From Paramecium octaurelia (taxonomy: Eukaryota > Ciliophora > Oligohymenophorea > Peniculida > Parameciidae): DNA of 64,000 nt. The position numbers and the translations under genes are program-made. The notes below the pieces were generated by a model that worked only from the letters and a program-made list of their open reading frames with translations, searched no databases and was not told the DNA's origin. Below, one piece after another: positions 48,201-60,439 of the stretch; the first letter of the stretch is position 1; each line of letters starts with the position of its first letter. The DNA lies in NCBI GenBank assembly GCA_905182995.1, contig CAJJDP010000030.1:438747-502746 (forward strand). Direction: 5' to 3'.

Positions 48201-50475
48201 TAAGACAGAAGGAAATGTAGATTATGTTAACCAATCCTCATTACACTTTAGAAGTAAATCATGAATTAATATAAGATAGAGGAATACTAAAATTAATTCA
48301 GTCACACAAACAGTCAAGATAAGAGACTATAGGATTAGTAGACATTTAGGATGAAATCTTCAGCAGCACATAGCTTTGGTGCTTTGAATCATTTTGCCAG
48401 CAGTAACTCTAATGGGATTAGTTAAGCTTTTGGATCTGATCAGAATAAACTTATTGTACATTCTAGTGCAATATTAGAAGCATTAAATGAAAATAAAGAA
48501 TCAATCAAATCCAAGAATTCTGATGAACTCGTTGGATCTATTGATAATTTTCTATTTGATTAAGATTAAATGAATTCCATATCTTCATCATAAATCAGCG
48601 ATATCAAAATCAAGAAAACTTAATTGAAACATAACTTATTTGATGAATAAACTAAACAACATTGGACGATACGCATACTTAATTTAATTACCTTTATTCT
48701 GCTTGTGATCTTCAACATATACTATTATTATGTTTTGAATTAAGAAAATAGGGTAAGATAAATAGGCCATATATTTTAGATCATTGAATAGGCTCTTGAA
48801 ACATATAAAGTATCCAACAATTTCTAAGTGTAGATTAACAAATTCATACTTACTTTCAATTATTCCAATACAAATAAATTCAACTATACTCTATATATGA
48901 AATTTTGTGCCAGTCGATTTCAGAATGACATATCTAAATTCTAATACTATTCACTTAATATTGAATAGAATGCAAGTAATTAATATTTATAATAGTTAGT
49001 ACCATATCTCCAGATTAGTGAATTCGAAAATATAACAAACATCAATTTGTTTTATTCATTGGGATACTTCTCTTAATATTTACTCTCCGAATCAGATTCC
49101 TCAAATTAAGAATACTATTTAGAATTTATAGCCAGAAATTTCATAACCATAATTTCCTCGAATTCTGCATTAAATTCAACTGTCATTGATGATGGTTTAG
49201 ATTAATTTATGAAAGCACAATAATCAACAAAAATATCCTTTTATCTGACATTGATATCCCTTTGTTTGGCATTTATATTTTACTTACTCCTCTTAATCAA
49301 TATAAACAAAGCGAAATTGAAGATAGTGGAATTATTTAATACCATTTCGAAGGGTCATATAAACTCTTTAGTAGAACAGATTTCTACAGTTGGAAAATTC
49401 CTGGAGAAAATTGACTTTATAAATGAAGAAACTACTGAACATCAATTAGATCAAATAAAGTCGAAGATTGCATCTACTCCAGGAATTAGAATTAAAACTC
49501 CTCTAAGAAGATAATCGATAAAAGTCAAATTCAATAAATCCAAAGAAAACAGTAAAAGTATTTTTTTATTTTAGATTCTAGCTGCTTTTACTTATATCAT
49601 TTATTCAGCACTATTATTGATAAGCTATTTTATTATTTCTTCGTAGTATATTGGTTCTCTAATCTATTAAAATTCATTTGAAGAGTAAGCAATGTATTCT
49701 TTCGAGTAATTACTTCTCTATAAGTCATCACAATCATATTTATTGTAACAGAAGAGCTTTTAGAAACTATTAATTAAATACTTGCAAGTAGGATAAGAGG
49801 AGATGCTTTTTCTAAATCAATGTAAATTTATTTATGTTATCAGTAGTGGAAGAAGCATTAAAGTATATGGAAGAACAATTTGATATTTTTTAAGGATTTG
49901 TCTAAAGATTGAATAATTAAAAATCCTTTTCAAATTCAATCTTTACAAATGCCATTAAGACTAATGGCTGTTAAGCCTTTGAGCTCACTATAGCAAATAC
50001 AGTTGAAGATAGCTAATTCTATAATGAGGAGATTTGTAAAAGCTTTGATAGTCTGACTTCAGGATTAACAATTTCATTAGTTGCCATCTAACAAAACATT
50101 TAACAATTTTACACAATGCACAAGTTAAATGAGAATTAATTTAAGTCATATTTGGCATATATGGATGTTAATTCAACTTTAGAAAATGATATTATTAATG
50201 TACTTTACACATCTCATGTTCTAACTCTGCTACATGATTTCATGGCTAATTAATAGTAATAAGAAATATCTTTGAATTATCTAGTGCACACTCTCAGATT
50301 CATTTATGGGATTATACTTTATCTAATTTTGATTATAATAAGTGACAAAAATATAAGAAGGTACTTACACAAAGAATTAATAAAAACTAAACAATTATTT
50401 TTATTGATACCTTTGGAAATTTTGTGTGAGAATTCAAATGTATTGTAGTAGTTAATAATAAGAAATCAAAAATGA
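45220..50475 (+). CDS. Giant multi-pass membrane protein with PAS-like domain
   Basis: About 1,700 aa, at least five introns (22, 23 and 28 nt near the 5' half and middle, one unresolved near 48330, and 25 nt near 49825). The N-terminal third has many hydrophobic spans (WSEIFLILMLAMQLLYFLCF, IEILIIIVSILDNLEIDKIA, YLCIILCIFIFAEGL). A soluble middle follows with a PAS-like stretch (VYLTLLDTKGIIKNYTKTFR to LVKNKLGFIFPIIAKVRL). Then come another span (LITFILLVIFNIYYYYV), a large extracytosolic part, LTLISLCLAFIFYLLLL, and a C-terminal span ending RRYLHKELIKTKQLFLLIP then LEILCENSNVL. This layout matches the abundant ciliate TmcB/TmcC-like family, of unproven sensory function. The start codon and two splice junctions are uncertain. 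Confidence 0.72.
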
Positions 50476-50692
50476 CGTATATAACTGAATATTATAAAAT
50501 TATTAAATTGTTAAAATAAAAAGTCAAAATTTAGTATTTATAACATTTAAAAGAATAAAGAGTCATCAACCCTCCAAATGGTTTTAATTTAAATACTAAT
50601 TATATTTATAACAGATCATCTCAAAAATGTTTTAGAAAGAGTAATACAGATTAAAAAAAGAGTCTATGGATTTTAGTAACTAAATTATAATA

Positions 50693-51232
50693 TCAATTGA
50701 TTTTTGCTCTACAGACAGGACAAGAATTATTAATCTTCAACCATTATGTTAAGCAATCCTTGTGATAATTGTGAGAGCAACTCATTTCTAGTTCCACATC
50801 CTCTTCCTTAAAATCTTCCTAGCATATATAACAGGTTGACTATTAATCATCGATGCTTGCCACATGTTCCCTCAAAGTACTTATTTATGATTCTGAAGCT
50901 CCGAGTTATTGATCTTCTTAGAAAAATAAATTCTCTGTTAAAAGAGATAGAAAATTTAGAAAATCGGAGATTTCATTTAAGCTTTATGTCCAATCTGATA
51001 ATGTTCTATTGGATTAGGCTTCAGGAGATATATATATTTCAAAAGATCTCAATTCTGAATCGTTAATTCCCTAAGCCATTTATTCTAATGGGCTTTCACA
51101 TAATAAGCAATACTCCTGTTTATCTTCTTCTGAATGATAAGTTCTCTAAATAATCTCCATTTTACATAAATGGCACCAATAGTTATCAAAGTTATTTCTT
51201 GCTTCAAACACATTTCTTAAAACTTAAAACAT
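50693..51232 (-). CDS. RING-H2 finger protein, likely E3 ubiquitin ligase
   Basis: 179 aa, intronless. An N-terminal zinc-ribbon-like pair (YWCHLCKMEI, YCLLCESPLEQ) is followed by about 70 helical residues and a C-terminal RING-H2: CYICQEDFKEEDVELEMSC, SHNYHKDCLTQWL, NNSCPVCRAKI. The same arrangement of N-terminal zinc finger plus C-terminal RING occurs in RNF115/RNF126-type ligases, which ubiquitinate cargo for sorting or degradation. All eight RING ligands are present. It diverges from the gene at 51316 with only 83 nt between the start codons. Confidence 0.88.
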
Positions 51233-51315
51233 TTTCGTTAAATTTTTAAAAATTTATAATTTAAAGAATTAAAATTATGGGAAGAATAAACATTAAAAGA
51301 TAATAGAATAATTAA

Positions 51316-51632
51316 ATGTCGAATTCACTTAATTATAATGACCCTCTTGACCTTGCCTATTTAAAATATTATATTTTGTTATTAATATTGATTCTTTTTT
51401 AAGGTATCATTCCTCTTATTCGAAAGCTCCTAATGAATCCTCGAAATTAATAGACTCTTTTAATTAATTTGAGAATGTTGAGTAATTATTGTTTATGGAT
51501 GCAGCGCAATTTTCTTAAGTATATTATTAACATGTATTTATTACAAATGCATTGAACATCATTCTCATTCAATTTTACTCCAAGATCTGGTTTGAATAAT
51601 CTACACTTGCTTGCACATAATTTGGTTAATGA
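51316..51632 (+). CDS. Small hypothetical protein, about 96 aa
   Basis: Unrecognised. ATG 51316, TGA 51630, one 26-nt intron of unusual form (GTT...AAG) near 51374-51399, which restores a long sensible frame: KAPNESSKLIDSFNQFENVE, LLFMDAAQFSQVYYQHVFIT, NALNIILIQFYSKIWFEQST. The 3' end is uncertain; another frame beyond 51632 encodes a hydrophobic segment (LMIMLIPLLHSTFE) that could belong to it through an intron I could not place. Confidence 0.42.
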
Positions 51633-52557
51633 TAATGTTAATCCCACTGTTACATTCTACATTCGAGATATATTATGAAAGTACAAAACTATAAAAGGGA
51701 GCATTCGGAAATTCAAGACTTTCTGATTCGTCGCTCATAAAACTTAATTTAATTTAATATTTTACTTTTTTATATATATTTTATATGAAATGTGGATTTC
51801 TTAAGTTCAAATATACTAATTATGTAATGGTAGATTCACTCACATTTGCACAAGAATCCAATATCTCCTCAAACACATTTAATTTAATAAGATAATCTAA
51901 TTTATGTGGTATATAATCAAAATTTTTTAATTGATTCAATATTTAAATCACTTATTAATTTCTAAAAAAAATTAGTTTCTATTTGACTATCTCATTTATT
52001 GTTCCTTATGTAACTTGATATTTCTTGAAAGATAATATTTTCTATGAAAAATCATTATTATATTTGATTAGATATTCAATCAGATAAAATTGAATATCAA
52101 ATAAGAAAATTGTTATTTAAAATGAATTATTATTTATGATATAATTAACTTTATTAGTTTTATTCTTGATTACGATCAATTTAGAGATGATTTTAAACAA
52201 AAGTCATTTTGAATAGATAATCTAATACCTTGATCCTTTTAGTATTTAATTAAATATATTAATTACAATTCTAATACCTTATGAGTATTTATCTCAAAAT
52301 TCAGATTAAAAGCGAAAGGTGTTAAAAATCCTTTAGAGAAATCATGCTTATTTAGTTCATTAACAAATTTATTATCTTGTAAATAATCAATTATAAAATA
52401 ATTTAAAAACTTCATGGTATTAGTTTAATTATAATAATTAAAATGAAAACTATTTTTCATGTGTTAAATTTAGTAATTAATTTTTGAAGAAACTAATGAA
52501 TTGGAAAGAGATTTAGATAGAGATTTTTAAAATAAATTGGGATATGGTAATAAAATT
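51633..52557. other. AT-rich region, mostly gene-free
   Basis: About 925 bp between a plus-strand and a minus-strand gene 3' end. An open frame at about 51635-51930 with one hydrophobic stretch could be a last exon of the preceding gene. The rest shows no coding frame or RNA gene. Confidence 0.4.
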
Positions 52558-53003
52558 TCAGTTGTTTGCCTCTTATGATTGAGCTGGATTAATACCTACT
52601 CCTAAAACCTTTTCCATTTCAAATACTCTATGATCCAATAAATTAGCTGATTTTTTGATTCTTGCTTTTTCGTTTTTTAATGTGTCAACTTAATTGCTTA
52701 ATTCATTTATTTCAGTATTTGCTTGTTCAGCCAATTTTCTAAAATTTCGAGTGAAATCGGCTATCTCTTCAATAAAGCTTGTTGAAGTATCGTCATTAAT
52801 TGAGGACTAAAGGTATGACTCATGTATGATTTCTTATCTCAACATCTATAATTCCTTCTTGTCTTTTTCTAATTCATGTAGTAAGTATTCTAACATAATC
52901 TAGTTTTAATTACTAATACATTTAATTTATCTTCATGTTCAGTCATTGGTAGATTCATTGAGTTTTTTTAAAACAGTTATAAAGCTTCTTTATAGGATTG
53001 CAT
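52558..53003 (-). CDS. Small coiled-coil protein, 141 aa
   Basis: ATG 53003, TGA 52558, one 20-nt intron, among the shortest in the window. Almost wholly helical: MTEHEDKLNIMLEYLLHELE, KDKKELQMLRQEIIHESYLQ, SFIEEIADFTRNFRKLAEQA, then NELSNQVDTLKNEKARIKKS. No domain recognised. The size and pattern would fit a subunit of a cytoskeletal or tethering complex, but this is a guess. Confidence 0.65.
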
Positions 53004-53288
53004 CGAGTTTTTTAATTAAATATATACTATATTTCAAAAACATGAATTAAGTATATATATATCATAACACACCCATAAAAAATATATCATGAATTTTGAT
53101 TATTGGACATTTCTCTAATATAAATTACTAACGATAATAAACTTGATAGAGTGTTCCTATCAGCAGACTCAATGGCCATGATAAAGTTTTAGCCCTAGTT
53201 CTATTGTTACAAAATTAAGTAATTTAATAGACCTAATTCTTGGTTTTATTGATGTTCAATTCTTCTTATATAATTTGACATTGTATTT

Positions 53289-53996
53289 TCATTAAGGGTT
53301 GGTTGATATAATAGGATGTCTCAAAAATAATAATGAATATCTACCTTTCCTATTGGTAAACAGTCCTATGGGAGATAATCGTGGCGAATGAATGGATATA
53401 CATTCATCATAAATTTTGTTCCATCCTTGATAATGAACTAAGATATAATTTTCTTTCTTTTTTTATCTTACGTTCAAAATCCTACCAACACACCATATAT
53501 GTTCAGTATCCAGAATGTCCACTAAATCGCCTACATTAAAAGTCTAGATTTTTTTCTTGGCTTTCCATGCTTTTAAATCTTTTTTCCGAGAAAGGTACAA
53601 AGCATTATTTTTTTCAGAAGATATAACTACTTGAGATTATATGAAACCATCTATGATTTTACAATAGATAAATTGAAGTCCTTTTATGGTGGTAAAACAA
53701 CTAGGACATTTCTGGATATTAAAAAATTTTTATATACATGACTTTTTAATAAATGCTCGAAAATACACAAATAACAAAAGGAATGTCCACAAAATGTTAA
53801 GGTAAATTTTTAGAAATAATCTTAACATATTATGCATCTTAAGTTTTCCTCCTTAAATTTTCTATCTAATTCAAAAACTTAAATCTATTCAAAATATTAT
53901 ACTGCCTAGTTTCTTTTTATTATAATCATGTTTCATTGACGGTTTCCTTAATTTAGAAATCAACCTAGTTTTTAGTTATTATTAATCTGCAAACAT
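53289..53996 (-). CDS. RING finger plus Tudor-knot-like protein
   Basis: 218 aa, two introns (25 nt ending AAG, 26 nt ending CAG). After a basic start (KTRLISKLRKPSMKHDYNKK) comes a RING finger CIICQDYFQKFTLTFCGHSF, CYLC...KCPSCFTTIKG. A second domain, FNVGDLVDILDTEHIWCVGR then ILVHYQGWNKIYDECISIHS and PRLSPIGLFT, looks like a Tudor-knot/chromo-barrel, the type that reads histone marks in other proteins. The combination suggests an E3 ligase directed to chromatin or to a methylated partner. The 3' end may be slightly different, since an AG-ended intron near the stop is possible. Confidence 0.75.
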
Positions 53997-54944
53997 GGCT
54001 TTTTTTAGTTCTTTTTCATATACATTGTTTTAAAACATTTTCATAAGTGAATTTACAAATTATAAAAATATTTATATTACTAAATTTTGATATTAAATTA
54101 AATATAAATATTTTGTAAACACAACATTAATTTTCCTTCTAAATTTAAAAGAGTATAAATTAGGGAATTAAATATTTCCAATGAACAATTGTTACTTTTA
54201 AATTTTAAATTTTATTGCTTATGAACAAGGTCAAAATGTCTTGTCACTTTATTCTTATACAACTCCATTTTAATGCTTAAATTATTCAATATTTATTATT
54301 TATTTTATTTTTTTTGATTTCCTAGCTAATGATCTCATTTTAAGTCATCTGGATGTGACAGGGACTTTCTTAATAGAAATTAGAAAAGAAGCAAATAAAC
54401 GGATGTGCCACAACAGTTAAGCACAACTCGAAAAAATAATGTATACAATTCTTTTTATAAAACAAAGAGTGAAATTAAACATTTGGTTGAACAATGAGTC
54501 TTGTTTTAAAAATAGAATGATTTATTTTAATTCATTTTAATTATCTATTCTGTCTGTGTAGAAATTATTAAACAGGTTTAGATTGTTATCCCTATTAGAG
54601 TCTAAAAGGAATTTCATATGGACGAACAACAATGGGTTAAGAATTAAATTGAAGGGAAAACTTTGTTTCTAAATATATAACTGAGAAATTTTATCATAAT
54701 GTACATAAAAAAAAAATTATTTTGTAAATTAATATGTGGATATATATTCTCAAATGACATAGATTAGCCAAGCACATTTCTTAGTTAAGCAAGTTATTTT
54801 GGTTTTTCGTATAATGATATCATCATAAAACTAATAAAAGTATGATCAGATGTTGATACATTCTTTTATTAAGGTCGATTTTTAATGAGTTATTGACAAT
54901 TATTAAATTTAATAAATCATCTTACCCTTTTTAGTTTGATCAAA
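53997..54944. other. AT-rich gene-free region
   Basis: About 950 bp between divergent starts. A 77-codon open frame from ATG 54619 exists, but it has low-complexity composition and no protein-like pattern, so I do not call it. No RNA gene or repeat recognised. Confidence 0.45.
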
Positions 54945-55810
54945 ATGCGAATTGCTCAACATAGCAAGTCCTGTCAAATTCTTTTACAAAAAAAAATCTT
55001 CACTTTTGATGACTAGGAATTAGTTAACACTGCGGAATCGACACCTAATTCTTCAGGAAATTCAGAAAAACCGTAACTAGTGACATTCAGAAGTTAAATA
55101 CTTCCTGATTCTAAAATAGCGAGAGAGCTTCATGAAGCCTCTATCTAATCACATTGGTACGGTGAAACACCCAAAGAGTATATAGATAAACGTATTGTGA
55201 AGCTCAAGAAACTAAAATGTAAATTTTGTTTATATGTTATTTTTAGTCGAAAAAGTTGTTGTGTTGGATTTAGATGAGACTCTAATATATCACAAAAATA
55301 ATCAGACTTTGGTTCGTCCCTTTTGTAAAGAATTTTTGGAAAGATTATCAAGGATATGTACTTTGGTACTTTTTACTGCTGCAAAACAAGACCACGCAAT
55401 AAACGTAATTTAATCCATAAATTTAAAGATGTTAAAAATTATAGATCCAAATAAAAAATATTTCAAGGCCATTTGTACATCAGAACACATGATTGACAAT
55501 GTTAAAGATTTGAGAATTTTTTAAACTGATCTTAAAGATATTGTAATTGTTGAAAATTCTCCCAAAAAATTTATGTATTTTCATCTCAATAATAAGTGCA
55601 TAAATCAATAATGGCATACCGATCTTACCTTACGAAGGCCAATAAAATGATAATTAGCTCGAATTATTACTTTCATTCTTAGAAATAGTGCTATTGATGG
55701 ATGACGTACGTGTTCAATTAGCAAATATCTTTAAATTATAAAACTTTTATAAAGAATTAAATGGAAAATAAGCCATAAACAAGTTATACAATCCTAAAAA
55801 AATTTTATGA
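54945..55810 (+). CDS. SCP/FCP-like phosphatase, short paralogue
   Basis: 263 aa, three introns (28, 24 and 22 nt; the last two end AAG). The catalytic motif is VVVLDLDETLIYH, both Asp residues kept. Next: TLVRPFCKEFLERLSRICTL, VLFTAAKQDHAIN, LKIIDPNKKYFKAICTS, DLRIFQTDLKDIVIVENSPK and NNGIPILPYEG. The N-terminal extension is about 110 residues, half that of the paralogue at 23517. The basic residue after the motif III region is conserved (SPKKF). It should act as a phosphoserine phosphatase; target unknown. The 24-nt intron is frame-neutral and stop-free, so an eight-residue insertion is possible. Confidence 0.87.
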
Positions 55811-55849
55811 CTTAGTATTTGTAAACATTTATATTTATACTATAAAAAC

Positions 55850-56904
55850 ATGTCGGATTATTATTTTAATAAACAAGAAGAGAAAATAAAATCAGCTAGA
55901 AAACCGACCAATTTTCTATCAGAGTCTGAAGATTCCAATACGCACCCTTAATTGAGGAATGCTTAACGGTTTTTGTAATTATCAATTTAAAGAAAGTCAG
56001 CCGTAAACCAAAGATTACATAAGAACTAATTAAGCTACAACAACCCTAAATCTAATATGTTTCTGCTGTATTTAATTGTGCTATATCAAGTATGTCCCAG
56101 AACCTATTCCAATACCAGAAGCAATTAGACAAATTGATAAAAAAATATAGGCATATCGGAGAGTAATGGAATTATCGAAAAAACAAAAAGAATTGCAGGA
56201 TTAATAAAGAATTACAGAAGAAAGTTCTGCTTAAAAGCACTTTGTTGACTTTTTTACCAATCCTAATATATAATTACAATACTAATAAGATAATGTTAAA
56301 GAGGAAAAATAAGTATCAGTCTAATAAAGCTGTGATGAGATTCAAACAAATTAATCACCTCAAATTAAAAAGCAACCAAGGTAATAGTACTATTCGGAAG
56401 CTGTGAAAAATCGAGATCGCATATATAATAATATGATTGAACGTTTTTTTGCAAAAAGATAAAATCCAGCTATGTTTGCAGTAATAAATGGCAGATATTA
56501 AACATTAGAAATTAAAGAAGAAACCTCCTGCTCTAAATATAACATCAAAGAATAAAATTTAATCAGGAAATGGAAGGATGGATATAGAGGAACATAAATT
56601 GAGAGTTTATAATCGAGAAAATGTTCCTACTATGCCTGAATTAATCATCCCAACTTTTTTGATTAAAAAAGACTCTATTGCAAAAAATATTATGGCATAT
56701 CTAGTAAATTTGTTTCATTTAGCTATTAGAAAGATTACTCACCTATTTATAGACAATAGAATAATAATGATTATCCTAGATGTGTATAAAACATAATAGA
56801 AGATTAAGAAGATGTCATTAAGAATGATAAAAATTGAAAAACTAAAATTGATTTAACATGTTATAAGCAATCCCCCAATTTTTAAATTAACAGTTAATTT
56901 ATGA
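55850..56904 (+). CDS. Hypothetical protein, about 340 aa
   Basis: Unrecognised. It starts MSDYYFNKQEEKIKSARKPT. A 22-nt intron around 55974-55995 brings the long middle into frame: YVPEPIPIPEAIRQIDKKIQ, AYRRVMELSKKQKELQDQQR (coiled), SEAVKNRDRIYNNMIERFFA. The last part, from about 56560, needs another frame change that I could not place: one frame ends at about 56642, another (VPTMPELIIPTFLIKKDSIA) runs on. The 3' end is therefore approximate. Polar overall, with no membrane segment in the reliable part. Confidence 0.45.
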
Positions 56905-57474
56905 ATATATTGATTGAGAAATAGAATTTCGAGTATCCTATTTAATTTCCATAACTTCCTATTTATTTTACACTATTCATCATTTTAATTTACTTCATAT
57001 TATTTTATTAATTTTTGTTTGATATCATTACTCTATTTTTTAGAACAACCTAATCATATATTTAAAATACTGTTATAAATAAATCTTTCAAAGGTTTTTG
57101 AATAATATGAGTTTCATTCTCTATTTGCGATTGATTATTATTCCTTTTTAATAGGATTATTTTCATATATTAAATATAAATTAAGAAAAAGCTAAGTCAA
57201 CGAAAATCTATATTATTTTTTTGATATTTAAAAGTTGAAATAATAGTCAAATAATTAAGATCCCTCAAAATATAAATAAAAAAATAATAATTTAAAAATT
57301 GATTATAATTAAGCAAAATAAATATACTATTGCAGTAGCAATATATTATTTTAGTCTTGTCAATTAAGAATATTAATATACTGTACAAGTTGATATTAAT
57401 TTTACTAATTATGGATATTTTGTAAATTAAAATTCTTTATAATTGATTGTAATATATGATAATATATATCAATT
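56905..57474. other. AT-rich gene-free region
   Basis: About 570 bp between convergent genes, extremely AT-rich, with no coding frame or RNA gene recognised. It may include 3' untranslated ends of both. Confidence 0.45.
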
Positions 57475-58617
57475 TCATCTTCCTGACCAGGAGGCAACTT
57501 ACTTTTTGAACATAATGATGACCTCATCAAGAATAGCATTCTCTTCTTCTCTCTTTGCCTTGGCTTCAGCATAATCAGCTCTTTTGGATTCTAAGTCAGC
57601 TTGGGCTTGATCTAAAGCATCTTGAGATTCTTATAAGATGATCTTTGATTTAGCTTATTAGGCCAAAGCAGCTTAGATTTACTAAGATTTATATGATATT
57701 GTACAGTAGCAGTTCTGTCAGCAAAGACTTATTTTCTTTCATATTCGACCTCTAAGGAGGAAATTTCAGCTTCAGATAATGAAACCCATCCAGCTAATTC
57801 CCATGATGCATTGATTTCATTCTATTTCAAGTTTTCTAATGAAGCAGACAATTCAGATTCTAATCCTTCAAGAACACTCAATACTTTTTCAGCTAAGGTT
57901 GCTCCATGACCAGATGATGCTCCTTCCTAGTGTGATGATTATTGTATATACTTCTTGTCCGTTAGCTAAAGCCAAAAAGGATTTAATTTGATGGTCTTGG
58001 AAAAGATTGCTGTATTGTTTCAATTTCTCAGCAACTGATTAGGCCTTGACTTAGGTAAATTCAAATGAGTCTCCGTTGATGATGTAACCAGCAACGTCTT
58101 ATTTCAAGAGTCTGATGACTTCAAGAGCTTCTTAGTTGTGTTTAATGGATTTGACGAAAAGTTAATTGCTAAAGCATTAATTATCTTAGAGAGCATCGAT
58201 TTTTCTTGCGATTTCATCTCTTCTAGCTTCATTCCAAGCCAAATAATTCTTTGTTTATTTGAGAACTTCTTCATAATTGGCTCTATTCTCGATGGCTTAA
58301 TTAAAAAGTTTTTAGTTCAGACTTTTAATCTTTGTGAATTGTTCGATAGTTCTAAGTGGATTATTATGATTATTTACTATGCACCAACCCATTCATCTGT
58401 TTCATTCTTTTAATCTGCAGCAAATTGAGCATCAATATTTGATTGCTTTAAATCATTGAGTAAGCCAAAAACTGTATCAATAGCATCACTTGCTTTTGTT
58501 CCAGTCTATCAGAGATAGCAATACTTTTACTTATAATAAAGCAATGATTTGGTCCTATGTTTTTGAAGCATAGGTTGTTGCTGCAAGAGCGAACAAAACA
58601 ACAATAATGAATTTCAT
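57475..58617 (-). CDS. Trichocyst matrix protein
   Basis: 347 aa, four introns (25, 26, 25 and 23 nt, all TAG). Signal peptide MKFIIVVLFALAATTYASKT. Two long helical blocks: the first includes SDAIDTVFGLLNDLKQSNID and NYLAWNEARRDEIARKIDAL; the second ENLKQNEINASWELAGWVSL with EAEISSLEVEYERKQVFADR, ending with a charged coil SKRADYAEAKAKREEENAIL. The SWELAGWVSL-type segment and the GASSGHG spacer before the second block are characteristic of the T-family TMPs. Codon use is richer in C and G than in neighbouring orphans, as expected for a highly expressed gene. Confidence 0.92.
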
Positions 58618-58740
58618 ATAATTATTAATCAAAAACGTACTCTCATTAAAAACGATATAAATATATAAAATGTATCCCCATTATCATCTCTTTAAATACA
58701 ATTTTAAATAATAATAATTTATTAATCATATCCCCAACAA

Positions 58741-60242
58741 TCATTGATATTGGTTATCCCTAAATGAACTGGCATCCACTTAAGATTTACTCTATAATAT
58801 TGGATTAAAGTTAAATACATGGCTAAGTTAAGATTTCCAATTTATGGGTGGTACTCCTTAGTTCATTTTTGAGAAAAGGATCCTCAACAACTTCTCCTTC
58901 TCCTCTAAATCCAAATCATTGATATCAACTTTATTTTATTCAAGACTTTGAGATTTTTATGATATATCAGGTAAGCGACTATTCTTTTGATTTTTGTTCT
59001 TTTTCTTGATCTCATTTTTGACTTGATCTATAGCTTAAAGGAAAAACTATTCAATATCTGATCTTTGATCTAAAATCATTTAGGCTAAAGCCTTTACTGT
59101 CTTCAATTCTTTAGTTCTTTGATCAAGAAGGTGTCTCAAATTTCTCAATTGCATTTCCAATTCCTAAACCTTTGTATTACTTTGATGTTTCATTATTTCA
59201 ATTTCCTTAGTTTATTTGGTAACTTCCTTAGTAGAATATATTCAAAATGATTACATTAGCGATGTAGGATTTTAAATATTCAATTCTTTCTTTTAATTAC
59301 TTAATCTTGATTGTTTATTGATGATTCATCATTTAATACCTAAAGTGAAATAATAATATACTCTTGAGCCTACTCCTCTTTAATACTTAGATTTAATTTA
59401 TAATTGACATTTTCCTATTAGAATGTTTCTTTATCCTTTTAATATACTTGTAGAGTTCTCTAATATTCTAACAATTCACTCTTTATTTTTTCATTTTCCT
59501 TTAGAATTCCATCATATTTAGCAGCTACCTTTTCTTCAGCCAGCTTATTAGCATTTCTTTAAACATCTTCTATCTTGGCATTATTTACGTTTGTCAAGTT
59601 TTGTGTTTACTTAAGAAAGTTTTTATTTGCCTTGCTTTATTCATCCAGATGAGCATAATCCTTTTTGATCATCTCCTCTTTTAAATCATGTATTTCTTTT
59701 ATTAAATTTTCTTTTTCTTCCTTAATATTTGTGTCAAACTTACTTTGAATTAACTCCACTTTTTCAACTCTTCATTTATCTTTTATAATTCATCTTTATG
59801 TCTGATTTCTAACTCTGTTTTTTCCTTCTCCAAATCTTACAATTCAATAACAAAATTACATCTGATTTTTTCATCCTTCCTCTGTATCATACTCTCTATT
59901 TCCTCTGTTGTTTATTTTTTTAAGTCCTCATACTACTATAGCAGCGCATTATATTCACTTTCCTTTTTTATAATATCAGATTCCATTTTTAAGGTCAAAG
60001 CCAACTAAACATAAATCTATAAACTCTTTACATTCTACTCATTAGACTTCCTTATATTTTCATTTAATTCGTAAATCTTTTTCTATAACTCCTCTATTCT
60101 ATCCTACAATACTTAAATTTCAATCAATAAATGAGAATGATCTCTAGTTAATGTTTATTCAAAACAATTACAATTTTTCAAGTGCCTTCTTTTCAGCCTC
60201 TGTAAATTCTACAACTTCAATTTATTATTTTTTCTTTGCCAT
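58741..60242 (-). CDS. BBOF1-like coiled-coil protein (frame disrupted)
   Basis: About 470 aa, three introns (28, 34 and 28 nt; the last two end AAG). Mostly coiled coil: SEYNALLQQYEDLKKQTTEE, KFDTNIKEEKENLIKEIHDL, ENEKIKSELLEYQRTLQVYQ. The C-terminal part LRHLLDQRTKELKTVKALAQ then MILDQRSDIEQFFLQAIDQV resembles basal-body-orientation factor 1/DUF4515 proteins, which sit at basal bodies of multiciliated cells. The identity is moderate. The frame breaks once in an A5 run (minus strand; plus 59758-59764): a missing base there would join the halves. A sequencing indel is more likely than a true mutation, since both sides stay open and conserved. Confidence 0.6.
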
Positions 60243-60439
60243 TTTTATAATAAATAAAAATAAGTAAAATATATATATTAAATAACATTATGTAATTTAT
60301 TTCGAGAAAATTATTAAATCCCATTCCAACAGTCTCCTTGCTTATCAAAGAATCTGATTATCTATAAATAAGACAAACAGACCAAATGTATCGGTCATTC
60401 AAATATTAATATTTTTGGTAGACAATAATGAATTATCAT

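Noticed and set aside
54619..54851. 77-codon plus-strand ORF
   Set aside because: AT-driven composition, no protein-like pattern, and such lengths arise by chance with a single stop codon.
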